The position numbers and the translations under genes are program-made. Positions 8,444 to 17,129 of a DNA stretch of 51,197 nt are shown in pieces (the stretch's first letter is position 1; every line of letters starts with the position of its first letter). The notes under the pieces are model-generated. The model made no database searches. It had not been told where the DNA came from and saw only the letters and a program-made list of their open reading frames with translations. This DNA is from Betaproteobacteria bacterium (GTDB lineage Bacteria; Pseudomonadota; Gammaproteobacteria; Burkholderiales; Rhodocyclaceae): the NCBI GenBank assembly GCA_020047725.1, contig JAIFNM010000047.1, positions 1-51,197 on the forward strand. Reading direction: 5' to 3'.

Positions 8444-9612
8444 TGGAAATAGGCATTGAGGTAGGGCTGCATTAGTTTTCGTTTTTGCTCGGGATGCAAC
8501 TCGAAGAAAACACCTCCCATCTGAAAACAGGCCAAGCCCCCGCTGACTGCACCCCAAGCAACAGCTTTGGCAAGATCTATCCGAGCTTGCCTGGACTCAA
8601 GCTGATGCGCCACTTCTGCAATCACCCCGCCGGCGAAGTTGTCTCCGCAACCCGTGGTATCTCCTTTTCGCTCGGGATGCTCGATCAGTTCTGCTACGAT
8701 AGATTGCGATACAGGGAAGCGACTGTTTGATTGGGGTACGTATAAATCACAACCGATTTTGAGCGCAACGTCTCTAGAGCCGTTGGTAACGATGGCGGCC
8801 CCAACGCCCTGTTTTATGAAGAAATTCAGAGCGTCATCAAGCGCTTCTGTTCCGGACAAGCGAAGAGCCTCTTCCAAATCAGCGATCAATAGATCGATGG
8901 ACGAATAGCTTTTGTCGCTAGAACCCAAGGGCCATCGCGAGAGAGGATTTTGCCGCTGATGACGGAAATCGTACACGGTATTTACAACGGTGAAGGCGCC
9001 TGTACTCTTGGCCTGGAGCACTAGTTGATCCAGCGAGTCATGGAGTTGGGGAACAAGTGCGGTTCCACCAAAGACCACCATGTTCGCTTTGAAAAAGCCC
9101 ACATCCAGATCTTCCGAACTTAATTGTCCTGCAGCACCGATGGTATTGATGAAAGTGCGCTCGCCACGTCCTTGGTCAAAAGTGGGGTCGGATAAAACCA
9201 CAGTGCGCGGCGTTCGCCCCGCCTTTTTCAACAAGCCGGCAGAACCTAGAGGAGTACGATCTATTTGCCGGCAAAGTTCGGCTCCTTCGGCGTCTTCGCC
9301 GATTGCGCCGATAAACCTGACATGGAATCGACTCGAGTCCAGTATCTGAGCTGCGTGAATTAAAGCAACGACAGCCGGTCCCCCAATATTTACCATATCG
9401 ACGGGTTTTCCCGACGTTATTTCTTGGAGCACTGACTCCAAATCGCAGTCGATAAATGACTCAAAATCTTCTGTGAAAACCAGCTTTCCGGGTAGCAATC
9501 CTCCATCGCCTTCAAGGCGAGACCGATAGGCCCCGAAAGCGGAAGAAGTAAAATCAACTCGGGCATAGATGTAGTCAAGAAGGCAACAACCAATTCCAGC
9601 TATGGTAAACAT
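8440..9612 (-). CDS. PfkB/ribokinase-family sugar kinase
   Basis: 390-residue kinase, longer than typical ribokinases (about 310). The C-terminal PfkB signature GDTTGCGDNFAGG lies at about 317-329 and contains the catalytic aspartate and anion hole. A glycine pair in VNIGGPAVVAL near residue 75 matches the substrate-side GG motif. It starts 12 bases after the D-lyxose-type isomerase stop and ends overlapping the mtlD fragment start (ATGA), so the ancestral order was isomerase-kinase-dehydrogenase. With the isomerase giving D-fructose or D-xylulose, this kinase would make the ketose phosphate used by the dehydrogenase. The specific sugar is inferred from context. Confidence 0.82.
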   Translation of the reverse strand: MFTIAGIGCCLLDYIYARVDFTSSAFGAYRSRLEGDGGLLPGKLVFTEDFESFIDCDLESVLQEITSGKPVDMVNIGGPAVVALIHAAQILDSSRFHVRFIGAIGEDAEGAELCRQIDRTPLGSAGLLKKAGRTPRTVVLSDPTFDQGRGERTFINTIGAAGQLSSEDLDVGFFKANMVVFGGTALVPQLHDSLDQLVLQAKSTGAFTVVNTVYDFRHQRQNPLSRWPLGSSDKSYSSIDLLIADLEEALRLSGTEALDDALNFFIKQGVGAAIVTNGSRDVALKIGCDLYVPQSNSRFPVSQSIVAELIEHPERKGDTTGCGDNFAGGVIAEVAHQLESRQARIDLAKAVAWGAVSGGLACFQMGGVFFELHPEQKRKLMQPYLNAYFQ

Positions 9613-9624
9613 CGGGTTTCGTTC

Positions 9625-10287
9625 TTATCGAATTGGATAGTCGGACACTAGGCGGCGCCACGGAGCAACGTCTTCGACAATGCTCGGAAAACGACCTATA
9701 GATTCGAAAAAGCGATTGTCGGCGTGGTCGTCATTCACCTCGCTAACCTCGCCCACAAGAGTTCGGCCTTCGGCATAAAATCGATGGTACAAGCCTCGAG
9801 TCAGACATATGCTCTCACCGGGCGACAACCTTACCTCACCCCCAGAATCGATAGTCCGATCCATGCCATCGATATTGACACTAACGGGTGTCGTGGCTTT
9901 CCCTTCGGTTTCATCAGAATTCCACAACTGGAGAACAAGTATTCCGCCCCCGCGATTGATGATGTCCTCGGTCTTCTTATAGTGAAAGTGAGCAGGTGTT
10001 TCCTGGCCGCTCTCAACGATCATGATCTTCTCGGCGTACTTCTTTGTCTGTTTTCCAGGTTTTCCGTTACGTAGCGTAAAGAGAGTCAAACCCCGCTTCG
10101 CAAAATTGCCAGAACCAAAGTCAGTGATATCCCAGCCCAACTGGCAGTCAAATATCTCCTGGTAATTAACGGCCGATTGTTTCCAGTGATCTTCTGTCCA
10201 GTCAGCCAAAGGGGGGAGCTTAAACTGATGGAGATTCAAAAAAGCTCGGGCCGACTGCAAGATCTGGTTAGTTTGACTTCGTTTCAT
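9625..10287 (-). CDS. D-lyxose ketol-isomerase family protein (cupin)
   Basis: 220-residue cupin isomerase of the D-lyxose/D-mannose type (DUF1498-like), a Mn(II)-dependent family that interconverts D-lyxose with D-xylulose and D-mannose with D-fructose. The metal ligands can be placed: H100 and H102 (AHFHYKKTED), E107, and H168 (GLYHRF). The ATG at 10287 has GAGGA six bases upstream. It is the first gene of the leftward operon. A 36-base perfect palindrome and a strong promoter lie 27-91 bases upstream, so LacI-type repression is likely. The cupin fold and ligand pattern are clear. Which sugar is used in vivo is not. Confidence 0.85.
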   Translation of the reverse strand: MKRSQTNQILQSARAFLNLHQFKLPPLADWTEDHWKQSAVNYQEIFDCQLGWDITDFGSGNFAKRGLTLFTLRNGKPGKQTKKYAEKIMIVESGQETPAHFHYKKTEDIINRGGGILVLQLWNSDETEGKATTPVSVNIDGMDRTIDSGGEVRLSPGESICLTRGLYHRFYAEGRTLVGEVSEVNDDHADNRFFESIGRFPSIVEDVAPWRRLVSDYPIR

Positions 10288-10313
10288 AGAAATTCCTCAG
10301 ATTCAAAATTTAG

Positions 10314-10349
10314 CGAAACAAAAGCTAACCTAGGTTAGCTTTTGTTTCG
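10314..10349. promoter_or_regulatory. Perfect 36-bp palindromic operator (LacI-type)
   Basis: Every base pairs around the centre at 10331/10332; the core reads AGCTAACCTAGGTTAGCT. It begins one base beyond the predicted -10 box (10350-10355) of the isomerase-kinase promoter, so a bound repressor would cover the transcription start. A 26-base version with one mismatch is present at 16099-16124 in front of the ABC importer. The LacI-family gene at 11071-12096 lies between the two sites and is the obvious candidate to bind them. Confidence 0.85.
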
Positions 10350-10378
10350 AGGATATCGCCGACTATCCAATTTGTCAA
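10350..10378 (-). promoter_or_regulatory. Sigma70-type promoter of the isomerase-kinase operon
   Basis: Reading leftwards: a consensus -35 TTGACA (10378-10373), a 17-base spacer, and -10 TATCCT (10355-10350). The operator palindrome follows immediately. The leader to the isomerase ATG would be roughly 55 bases. Confidence 0.7.
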
Positions 10379-10596
10379 GCTGCTGCAGTGTTTTTCAACA
10401 TGATTTGGGCCTGAAGGTGGTGTCGTTTTTCCAGCGAGGGATGAGTATGAGCGAGGGTAAATGGATCGAACGATCGGCGCATGGTGATCGAAATGAACGA
10501 GAAGAATCTGGTCACGCTAGACCATCCTGCGGACCGTGAATTCGCTTCCGGTTGCTCTCCGCCCCACCTCGCGGTGACGCAGTTATACTCCTGTAA

Positions 10597-10755
10597 GGTT
10601 TAGCCAGATGGTATGACATTTATTTCAGCACACAAATATCCGAAGTTATTGCCCCGACGACGGCCGGAATCTATGAGATGAATCGAGGCCAGCACTGGAT
10701 ACGGTTCTTCGCAGACATGAAGGAAATTACCTCCTTAATCGGGCCGAAGCAATAG
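10597..10755 (+). pseudogene. C-terminal remnant of an unidentified protein
   Basis: An open stretch of about 52 codons after an upstream stop (10594-10596) and ending in TAG at 10753-10755. Its composition looks like real protein (for example SEVIAPTTAGIYEMNRGQHW then IRFFADMKEI). No start or ribosome site is present. The family is not recognised. Confidence 0.35.
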
Positions 10756-10794
10756 CCTCGTTCCCCGTCGCCCAACAAACTCTAAACCGGCATT

Positions 10795-10975
10795 TCGCCT
10801 CATATAATCGCCATGATCCGCATTCAACCCTTGACGGGAAGCCCTCCGATACGGCTTACTTCAACCTCAGCAAACGGTTGCTTAAAATCCGGCGGAGATA
10901 TCCCTTAAGAAATCCGAGATTCTGTCCAACTTCGTGGGACTACCTCTGTTTTGTATGGGAGACCTCCTTGAAGTA
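10795..10975 (+). pseudogene. IS3-family transposase C-terminal remnant
   Basis: In one frame the sequence reads YNRHDPHSTLDGKPSDTAYF, the end of IS3-family OrfB transposases (typical form YN..RPHSSLDG.TPDQAYF), where the enzyme finishes after its DDE core. Nothing of the catalytic core remains upstream. The frame stays open to about 10975 but is no longer recognisable. Confidence 0.6.
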
Positions 10976-11070
10976 CCCATGCAACTTCGGCAGCTGCCGA
11001 TCAATAGAACTTAATCGCGAAAGCCGACTACTGAAGTACGGTTTGATGGGTTAACGTAGAGTACACACTG

Positions 11071-12096
11071 ATGTCAAAAGCTAAACCAACCATGAAAAGC
11101 ATCGCCGAAGAACTCGGTGTTTCTCGGTCCACAGTATCGTTTGTTCTTGGTGGAGAAGCAGAACGGCGTCGCATCAATTCAGAGACCGCTCAACGAATTC
11201 TCCAGCGGGCGAAGGAACTAGGCTTTAGACCTAACTATTTTGCTCAAGCACTCAATAATCGGAAAACCGGCGCTATCGGGCTAGTGTTCCCCGACGTGCA
11301 TGAAATCTACATGTCACAAATGTTACGAGGTATTGACGAGGTTTTTGCCGATCACGACGCCACAATGGTACTTTCCTCGAGCCGGATGGACCGCGTTCTG
11401 GAGAAGAGAAATATCGAGTCCCTCCTTTATCGGGGAATTGACGGATTGATTATTGTTCCCTGTGCCGATTTCAATTCGCGGCCGACTGAAGTGCCTGAAC
11501 TTGCCATTTTGCTTAAAGAAAAACATATCCCGGTGGTTTGTGCCGATAGAATCCCGAACGGATGGCTCGGCAACTCAGTGGTGCAGGATGATCGAACCAA
11601 CGCTCAATTGGCAGTTGAATTGCTTATTGATCAAGGAGCGGAACGAGTGGCCTGCGTGTCCTTTGACTTAAATGCTTCCAGCATTCGTGGCCGTATCGCT
11701 GGTTATCAGGACGCATTGAAAACGCGGCGGCGTAGCGCTGATCCACGATGGTTGGTTCTACTCGACCGGGTTGATGCGAAAAGTCAGGATCTTTCGGATA
11801 GATTGAAGGCTCTTTTATCCTTGCCTGTTAATGAGCGCCCGGATGCTTGGTTCGTTACTACGGAGGGGCTTTCGTACCGAACACGTGATCTGCTTCTCCG
11901 CCAGTCGCCTTTGGGCAATCATCCCCTGCCTATAGCACGCTTCGGTGCCGATCCCTCGCATTACTCCAGCGGGATGATATCTGTCTATCAACCACATGTC
12001 GAAATAGGCAGGCTTTCTGCGGAATTGCTTTTCAAGCAAATGCACGATCAGAACCTTTGTTCAACGCAGATCGTGGTGGCCAGTTCGAAGGTTTAA
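11071..12096 (+). CDS. LacI/GalR-family transcriptional repressor
   Basis: 341 residues, normal length. The N-terminal LacI helix-turn-helix is at residues 8-27 (MKSIAEELGVSRSTVSFVLG), followed by the hinge helix (NYFAQALNNRKTGAIG) that inserts in the operator minor groove, and a periplasmic-binding-protein-like sugar domain. It lies between the divergent isomerase operon and the convergent ABC importer operon, and identical-core palindromes precede both, so it probably represses both until a sugar or sugar phosphate is bound. The C terminus ends with little tail. No copy of the palindrome stands in front of this gene. Confidence 0.9.
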   Translation: MSKAKPTMKSIAEELGVSRSTVSFVLGGEAERRRINSETAQRILQRAKELGFRPNYFAQALNNRKTGAIGLVFPDVHEIYMSQMLRGIDEVFADHDATMVLSSSRMDRVLEKRNIESLLYRGIDGLIIVPCADFNSRPTEVPELAILLKEKHIPVVCADRIPNGWLGNSVVQDDRTNAQLAVELLIDQGAERVACVSFDLNASSIRGRIAGYQDALKTRRRSADPRWLVLLDRVDAKSQDLSDRLKALLSLPVNERPDAWFVTTEGLSYRTRDLLLRQSPLGNHPLPIARFGADPSHYSSGMISVYQPHVEIGRLSAELLFKQMHDQNLCSTQIVVASSKV

Positions 12097-12202
12097 TGAC
12101 CGGAAATTTTTCGCTAAGGAAACCAAGATCCGCTTCGTCTAAAAATCCTTGCGAAAGAACCCTTTTACCCATCGGTCCGCTATTCCTCCTCCATTCACAA
12201 AT

Positions 12203-13207
12203 TCAACTTGCTTTAGCTTTTTGCATACTTTGAAGCTGAATCGTATTGAACAGAACGGCCAGTAGAATGAGCATTCCTCGAGCGATGTATTTTTCGAAAT
12301 CGCCGACGCCAAAGAGTGTCATTCCGTTGTTGATTACTCCTAAAAAAATAATGCCAATCATGGTGCCCCAAACCTTGCCAATACCCCCGAACAAGCTTGT
12401 TCCGCCGATAATCACTGCGGCGATGACATCCATTTCGTAGCCTCGGCCGAAGGTCGATGATCCGGACATAACCTGGGCCGAAAGAATGATTCCTGAAAAT
12501 GCTGCCAGAACTTGAACTGTCATCAGGATGACTATTTTTACTTTTGCCACATCAATCCCCGAAAGACGCGCTGCTTCCGGGTTCCCACCAACGGCATACA
12601 CCTGACGACCGAACTTCGTCATGTTCATGATGACGAAAACAACGGCGAAGGTGATGAGAAGCCAAACGGCTGGAACGGGAAAAAATCCAAATAGCTGTCC
12701 CGCACCAATCCAGTTGTACCAATCCGGAAGAGTTGTTACTGGGAAGCCCTTGGACAACAAGGCCGCAGCTCCGTAAAGAACGTTGAGCATGGCAAGGGTA
12801 ATGATGAAAGTTGGAATGTTGTACTTGGTTCGCAAGAAGCCATTGATCAGTCCGACAACAGCCCCCATTAGAAGGGAGCATGCCATCCCCACCAGAACGG
12901 CCGTTTCCATTGGCAATATGCCCCGGCTATTCAACGCTCCGGTAACTGTCGCAGTCAGTACCGCAGACAATGCGATGGAAGACCCTACCGAGAGATCGAT
13001 TTCACCTCCGATGATGACCATCGTCATCCCAAAGGAAATAACCCCGGCCAAGGCGACGTTTCGGAAGATGTTTAGAATGTTTCCAGTCGTGAAGAACCCC
13101 GGCGCAGTCAGCATCAACGCCAGAACAATGCATCCGAGGATGATCTCCATCATGTATTTTTTTGAAAACTGCGACCAATTGAACGCTTTGCGTTGTTGGG
13201 TATTCAT
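12203..13207 (-). CDS. Sugar ABC transporter permease (RbsC type)
   Basis: 334 residues with about eight to ten hydrophobic helices, typical of the BPD_transp_2 permeases that import ribose, galactose, xylose or related sugars and polyols. The segment GGEIDLSVGSSIALSAV and the later GGTSLFGGIGKVWGTMIGI are family hallmarks, the latter near the contact loop for the ATPase. The start overlaps the ATPase stop as ATGA, so the subunits are co-translated. It is the last gene of the importer operon running leftwards from the operator at 16099-16124. Confidence 0.9.
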   Translation of the reverse strand: MNTQQRKAFNWSQFSKKYMMEIILGCIVLALMLTAPGFFTTGNILNIFRNVALAGVISFGMTMVIIGGEIDLSVGSSIALSAVLTATVTGALNSRGILPMETAVLVGMACSLLMGAVVGLINGFLRTKYNIPTFIITLAMLNVLYGAAALLSKGFPVTTLPDWYNWIGAGQLFGFFPVPAVWLLITFAVVFVIMNMTKFGRQVYAVGGNPEAARLSGIDVAKVKIVILMTVQVLAAFSGIILSAQVMSGSSTFGRGYEMDVIAAVIIGGTSLFGGIGKVWGTMIGIIFLGVINNGMTLFGVGDFEKYIARGMLILLAVLFNTIQLQSMQKAKAS

Positions 13208-14688
13208 TTTTCACTTCCAATGCAATGTGAGTAGAGTTCTTCAATAGTGGTGTCTTCGGGACAAATCACATCTACGAATTCTCCCTGCCGCATGATGATG
13301 ATTCGGTGGCAGACTTCGAGTAGTTCTTCGAGCTCTGACGAAACCACAACAGAGGACACGCCCTTGCGTGACTGGTCCCAAATGATCTGGAAAATCTGCT
13401 GCTTGGCATTGACATCAATACCGCGCGAGGGCTCGTCGAGAAAAATGACTTTGGGACCAATATTGAGCCACTTGCCAACAACCACCTTCTGCTGGTTGCC
13501 CCCTGACAAGCTGGTCATCGGCATATCCGTCCCGGGTGTCTTGATGTGGAGTGCATCAACCTGTCGGTCGGCATAGCGCTGTTCGAGCTTCGTGTCCACA
13601 AAGCCGGTCGGAGCAAGCAGGTCCAAACTCGCGTGACACAGATTTTCCTTGATGGACAGTATCTGAACCAATCCCTGCGACTTGCGATCCTCCGGCGTCA
13701 GCGCCAGCCCAAGCTGGCTCATGATCCTTGGATTTGGCTTGTCAATGACCTTTCCATCCAGAACAATACTTCCTTCATCAGCCTGATCGGCGCCAAAGAT
13801 GGCCCTCAGTAGTTCAGTCCGGCCAGAGCCGAGCATTCCGGCAATTCCAAGGACTTCGCCTTTTTTAAGGGTAAATGAAACATTCCTGAACCACGGCTTT
13901 CTGGTTAGGTTTTTGACCTCAAGAACTGTTTCATCTGAAACGATCAGATCTGCGGGTCGATTCTTGATCGTGACATCCCCGAACATGAGCTTGAGGATGT
14001 CTTTGGGCTGCGCATCAGCCATGTCGATTTTTCCGGTCAATCGGCCATCCAGTAAAACCGTACTGGTATCGGCGATCTCCCATAGTTCCTGCAAGCGATG
14101 CGTGATGTAGATGATGATCACGTCTTTCGTTTTAAGCTCACGAATAAGCCGGAATAGCATCTGGGTTTCATGCTGCGCCAACGCGGATGTCGGCTCATCG
14201 AGGAAGATGACCCTGGGGCGACAACTCATGGCCTTTGCAATTTCAACGACCTGACACTGCCATACGCTCAGATTGACAACCAGTTCCCTGACCGGCATGT
14301 CAATACCCATCTCATCCAGCAGAGACTGAGCTTTGGCGTAGGTTTTTTTCCAGTCAACAAACGGGCCGTTGGTTTCATAACGGCCGATCAGGATGTTTTC
14401 GGCCACCGAGAGCCCTGGAATCAAACTCATTTCCTGATAGACCGTCGCTATTCCCTGATCGAATGCATCCTGAGGACCACCAAATTCAAGCGGAACTCCA
14501 TCGAGTTCAATGACCCCAGAATCCGCCTGATACGCCCCATTGATAACTTTGACCAGCGTCGATTTTCCCGATCCGTTCTTTCCAAGCAGCGCATTAACCT
14601 TTCCGCTTTCGAACGTGATTGAAACATCGTCCAGAGCCCTCGTTCCCGGGAAATTCTTGATAATGTTTCGGACGGTGAGACTGCTCAT
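13204..14688 (-). CDS. Sugar ABC transporter ATP-binding protein (RbsA type, two ABC domains)
   Basis: 494 residues with two fused nucleotide-binding domains. Domain 1: Walker A GKNGSGKSTL at about 36-45, LSVWQCQ signature, Walker B VIFLDEPTSAL. Domain 2: a degenerate Walker A (GMLGSGRTELL), normal for this family, the signature SLSGGNQQK and Walker B IFLDEPSRGID. Such proteins power uptake through an RbsC-type permease at the inner membrane. It follows the binding-protein gene by 88 bases that contain a stem-loop, and overlaps the permease gene by 4 bases. Confidence 0.93.
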   Translation of the reverse strand: MSSLTVRNIIKNFPGTRALDDVSITFESGKVNALLGKNGSGKSTLVKVINGAYQADSGVIELDGVPLEFGGPQDAFDQGIATVYQEMSLIPGLSVAENILIGRYETNGPFVDWKKTYAKAQSLLDEMGIDMPVRELVVNLSVWQCQVVEIAKAMSCRPRVIFLDEPTSALAQHETQMLFRLIRELKTKDVIIIYITHRLQELWEIADTSTVLLDGRLTGKIDMADAQPKDILKLMFGDVTIKNRPADLIVSDETVLEVKNLTRKPWFRNVSFTLKKGEVLGIAGMLGSGRTELLRAIFGADQADEGSIVLDGKVIDKPNPRIMSQLGLALTPEDRKSQGLVQILSIKENLCHASLDLLAPTGFVDTKLEQRYADRQVDALHIKTPGTDMPMTSLSGGNQQKVVVGKWLNIGPKVIFLDEPSRGIDVNAKQQIFQIIWDQSRKGVSSVVVSSELEELLEVCHRIIIMRQGEFVDVICPEDTTIEELYSHCIGSEK

Positions 14689-14734
14689 GTGACCCAGCCC
14701 TCTAATAATTATTGATTTGATGATTCAGAAAAGA

Positions 14735-14763
14735 CCCACGCTCGCAGATTTTGCGTGCGTGGG
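14735..14763 (-). terminator. Stem-loop between binding-protein and ATPase genes
   Basis: CCCACGC (14735-14741) pairs with GCGTGGG (14757-14763), then after one T-T mismatch CGCA (14743-14746) pairs with TGCG (14752-14755) around a 5-base loop. No T-run follows on the transcribed strand, so it is more likely a 3'-end stabiliser or partial attenuator that keeps the binding protein more abundant than the membrane subunits, a common arrangement. Confidence 0.6.
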
Positions 14764-14776
14764 CTTAGATCGCGAC

Positions 14777-15757
14777 TTACTTTGATTTGCTCTTCAGGTC
14801 AGCCACAAAAGTTTCAAGGCCCTTCGGGTTGGAGCGATCCAACAAGATACCGGGGACGACCACAGACTTGCCCTTGGTCGCGCTGATATCCTCTCCCTTA
14901 ATCCCTTTAACGAGGGTTTCCATGGTTTTTTGCCCAATGGCATAGGGATCCTGTGCGATAGCGGCCTGCAGGATGTTTGAGCTGTCTTTGAGGAGCGATA
15001 CAATTTGATCGCTTCCATCAAAGCCGAAGACCACTATCTTCCCCGCTTTGCCGGCGTTCTTTACAGCCATAGCGGCGCCAATGGTTCCGCCTTCATTAGC
15101 CGCAAAGATGACGTTTAAAGCGTCTCCTTTGGATGTGATGATGTCTCCACCCACCGTGATAGCCTTATCCTGCATCCAAGCATCTTGATCGGCGACTACT
15201 TCAACACCAGGCATACTCTTCAATTGATCGAGAAAACCGCTTGACCGTGCAGAGGATTGTTCCGGCAGCAATGATTTAAACTGAAGAATTGCGATTTTGG
15301 CTTTTCCGTTGAGTTTATCTTTGATGTACTTTGACGCTGCCAACCCAACGGTTTTGCCGAGATCATAGTTGTCTGAGTTATAGGCACCTGTAATATATGG
15401 GGCATTGGCCGGGCTCATGTTTGAAATACCGATCTGCACACCTTTGGCAGCCGCGTCAGCGATGACTTTCATGGAGCCGGCTTCGCTGATCGGAGCAATC
15501 GCGACGCCCTTGTAGCCTTGGGTTACATAGGTGTTTAAGAATTCAGCCTCTTTGGCGGCGTCACCATTCGTGTTGCCTGGGTTAAAGTCGAACCCGGCTT
15601 TGACCGCAGCGTCTTTATAGCCAAGCTGAAGCAATTTCATGAACTGATCTTCCTGAAAGACGACGCCGGCGACCTTGGGTTTGGTTTGAGCAAATGCCCC
15701 AGCTCCAAGGGTTAGCATGACTGATGCTACGAGTAACGTTGAAACAATCTTCTTCAT
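14777..15757 (-). CDS. Periplasmic sugar-binding protein (RbsB type)
   Basis: 326 residues. Residues 1-23 form a clear signal peptide (MKKIVS, hydrophobic core, then AGAFA cleavage). The mature protein is a type I periplasmic binding fold (VAGVVFQEDQFMKLL; QGYKGVAIAPISEAG; VFGFDGSDQIVSLL; AAIAQDPYAIGQ) as in ribose, allose and related sugar receptors. The ATG follows CAGGAGG at a good distance. It is the first gene of the importer operon. The ligand is not identifiable; the shared operator suggests the sugar or polyol handled by the isomerase, kinase and dehydrogenase. Confidence 0.9.
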   Translation of the reverse strand: MKKIVSTLLVASVMLTLGAGAFAQTKPKVAGVVFQEDQFMKLLQLGYKDAAVKAGFDFNPGNTNGDAAKEAEFLNTYVTQGYKGVAIAPISEAGSMKVIADAAAKGVQIGISNMSPANAPYITGAYNSDNYDLGKTVGLAASKYIKDKLNGKAKIAILQFKSLLPEQSSARSSGFLDQLKSMPGVEVVADQDAWMQDKAITVGGDIITSKGDALNVIFAANEGGTIGAAMAVKNAGKAGKIVVFGFDGSDQIVSLLKDSSNILQAAIAQDPYAIGQKTMETLVKGIKGEDISATKGKSVVVPGILLDRSNPKGLETFVADLKSKSK

Positions 15758-16098
15758 CTGAGCCTCCTGAAAACAAGGTGAACGTCCATTAAGCGTCGTA
15801 ATCGATTCGCACGCTGAACACCTTCAATCAATATGCAGCTGGACGGCGCTGCCCCGTTATTTCGTCTTTTCTGTTGTTCTGCGGTGTGTCGTTTCGTTGC
15901 ACATACCCGTACTATCGTCGGCGATGTCTTTAGTCCCTAAGCTGTTAATTGACCCAAAGCCCCTTTGGCAAGAATTTTGTCGTGACCAGTGCACAATTCG
16001 CCCACAAAGTTCTTTGACTTGGACTAAGAAGCACTCGTTTTAAGGGCAACATAAGACAGATTTGAGCGCAAAGAATGACGATTTTTCAGGCATACTGC
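15758..16098 (-). other. Long leader of the ABC importer operon
   Basis: About 340 bases lie between the predicted transcription start near 16125 and the binding-protein ATG. There is no gene in it. Such a long untranslated leader could hold a post-transcriptional control element, but no known riboswitch is recognised. Confidence 0.4.
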
Positions 16099-16124
16099 CA
16101 AAAGCTAACCTAGGTGAGCTTTTG
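16099..16124. promoter_or_regulatory. 26-bp LacI-type operator upstream of the ABC importer
   Basis: Palindrome centred at 16111/16112 with a single mismatch; the left arm CAAAAGCTAACCT is identical to the central part of the 10314-10349 operator. It starts eight bases after the predicted -10 box (16133-16138), over the likely transcription start, the same geometry as the first site. Confidence 0.82.
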
Positions 16125-16132
16125 AGTTGAGA

Positions 16133-16161
16133 ACAATATAATGAGCCATTGATTGTGTCAA
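16133..16161 (-). promoter_or_regulatory. Sigma70-type promoter of the ABC importer
   Basis: Reading leftwards: -35 TTGACA (16161-16156), a 17-base spacer and -10 TATTGT (16138-16133), followed by the operator. The match in spacing and layout to the promoter at 10350-10378 supports common control. Confidence 0.7.
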
Positions 16162-16820
16162 TACTATAGTGGCCCGTTACAAAACAAACGAACTACCCTT
16201 ATAGAAAACCACGGAGTTTTTCGCGATGGACGATAGAAGAGAGTTCCCCACAAATCCTTGAAGAACAAAACCTTTTAGTTCCTTGGACTTAGCACTTAAG
16301 TAAGTGACATTCGCGTCTAGAATTTTAGCTATGAGTCAAAATGGGAGGCCGTTCACCGTCACCCGAGCAGTTCAGCGGATCGCATGCAACCCGAGCTCCC
16401 CAGGGGTTTGCACCGGGAAGCAGGCAGCCACGAATCTGCGCACTTCTTTGAAAGCGAAGCCGCACCAAGGTTCTTCTGGGGCGGTATAGCCGAAAAGGCG
16501 AAAGCAGACCATCGCTGATCGCTTGATACTGATGGGTGATTGGCACGATTCGTTCACAGCCATGACTTTAGGAATCGGATGCGATTTACCGACTGCTGTC
16601 AGTAAAAGATGAAGCAAATTTGAAATGGCGATCCACGCCACCATAGGATCCTTTACTCTCTTGACTCGCGCCGGCTAATGGGTGACCGCATTACTATCTT
16701 GACTCAGCAAGTCAATTAAGTTGAATATTCGATTTGGACTTGCCAAGTTATTGACTTGCCTCAAGGATCCGCCGCACTTCTAGCCGAACGTTCTGATGTA
16801 AATTCCGACTTACAGGAGAT
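16162..16820. other. Non-coding stretch with inverted repeats
   Basis: No firm gene. A minus-strand open frame at 16372-16644 (90 codons) has no recognisable domain. Near 16709-16760, GCAAGTCAAT and ATTGACTTGC form a 10-base inverted repeat, with an extra GACTTGCC between them, and a GGATCC stands on each outer side. These could be a protein-binding site or the scar of an element. Confidence 0.35.
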
Positions 16821-16824
16821 GATC

Positions 16825-17022
16825 ATGCCCGACTCTATCAATGTTCCCATATTTTGCTCGGTATTCACCCGCCTACAACGACTGGCCATTCCTCTCGTTG
16901 ACGACACCAATTCGGTTATTGAGAGGCTTATTGACCACTGGGAGAGCAATCCACCAGAAAAGGCAAACGACATCTCGCAAGATAAATTTCCTGGTGATTG
17001 CCAACCGAACAATTACCTTTAG
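16825..17022 (+). CDS. Short protein with RHH/SeqA-N-like N-terminal pattern, probably truncated
   Basis: 65 residues from the ATG at 16825, chosen because AGGAG stands six bases upstream. The segment VPIFCSVFTRLQRLAIPLVD then DTNSVIERLIDHWESNP follows the pattern seen at the N terminus of many restriction- or replication-associated proteins (an Ile-Pro strand, then RLQ.LA.PLVD..SVI.RLLD), likely a small dimerising helix pair. Full-length relatives carry a further domain that is absent here, so this may be a cut-off gene. It sits directly before an integrase relic. Confidence 0.45.
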   Translation: MPDSINVPIFCSVFTRLQRLAIPLVDDTNSVIERLIDHWESNPPEKANDISQDKFPGDCQPNNYL

Positions 17023-17129
17023 TCAGCTGAGCCCTCCAATCTCTATGCGCTTGTTCATGCCTACCTTTGTGGCGCGAGTCTGTAAATGCGTTACACCGGT
17101 TGAGAGGCATAACGATGGCTGAGGACCAT

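Larger units (their letters stand above)
10379..11070. other. Intergenic graveyard upstream of the LacI gene
   Basis: About 690 bases with no intact gene. It holds two coding remnants described separately (10597-10755 and about 10795-10975), both on the plus strand and both lacking starts. The final 100 bases before the LacI start carry no clear operator, so autoregulation by the same palindrome is not supported. Confidence 0.5.

Noticed and set aside
16372..16644. Minus-strand ORF of 90 codons
   Set aside because: No recognisable domain and no ribosome site; surrounded by debris.
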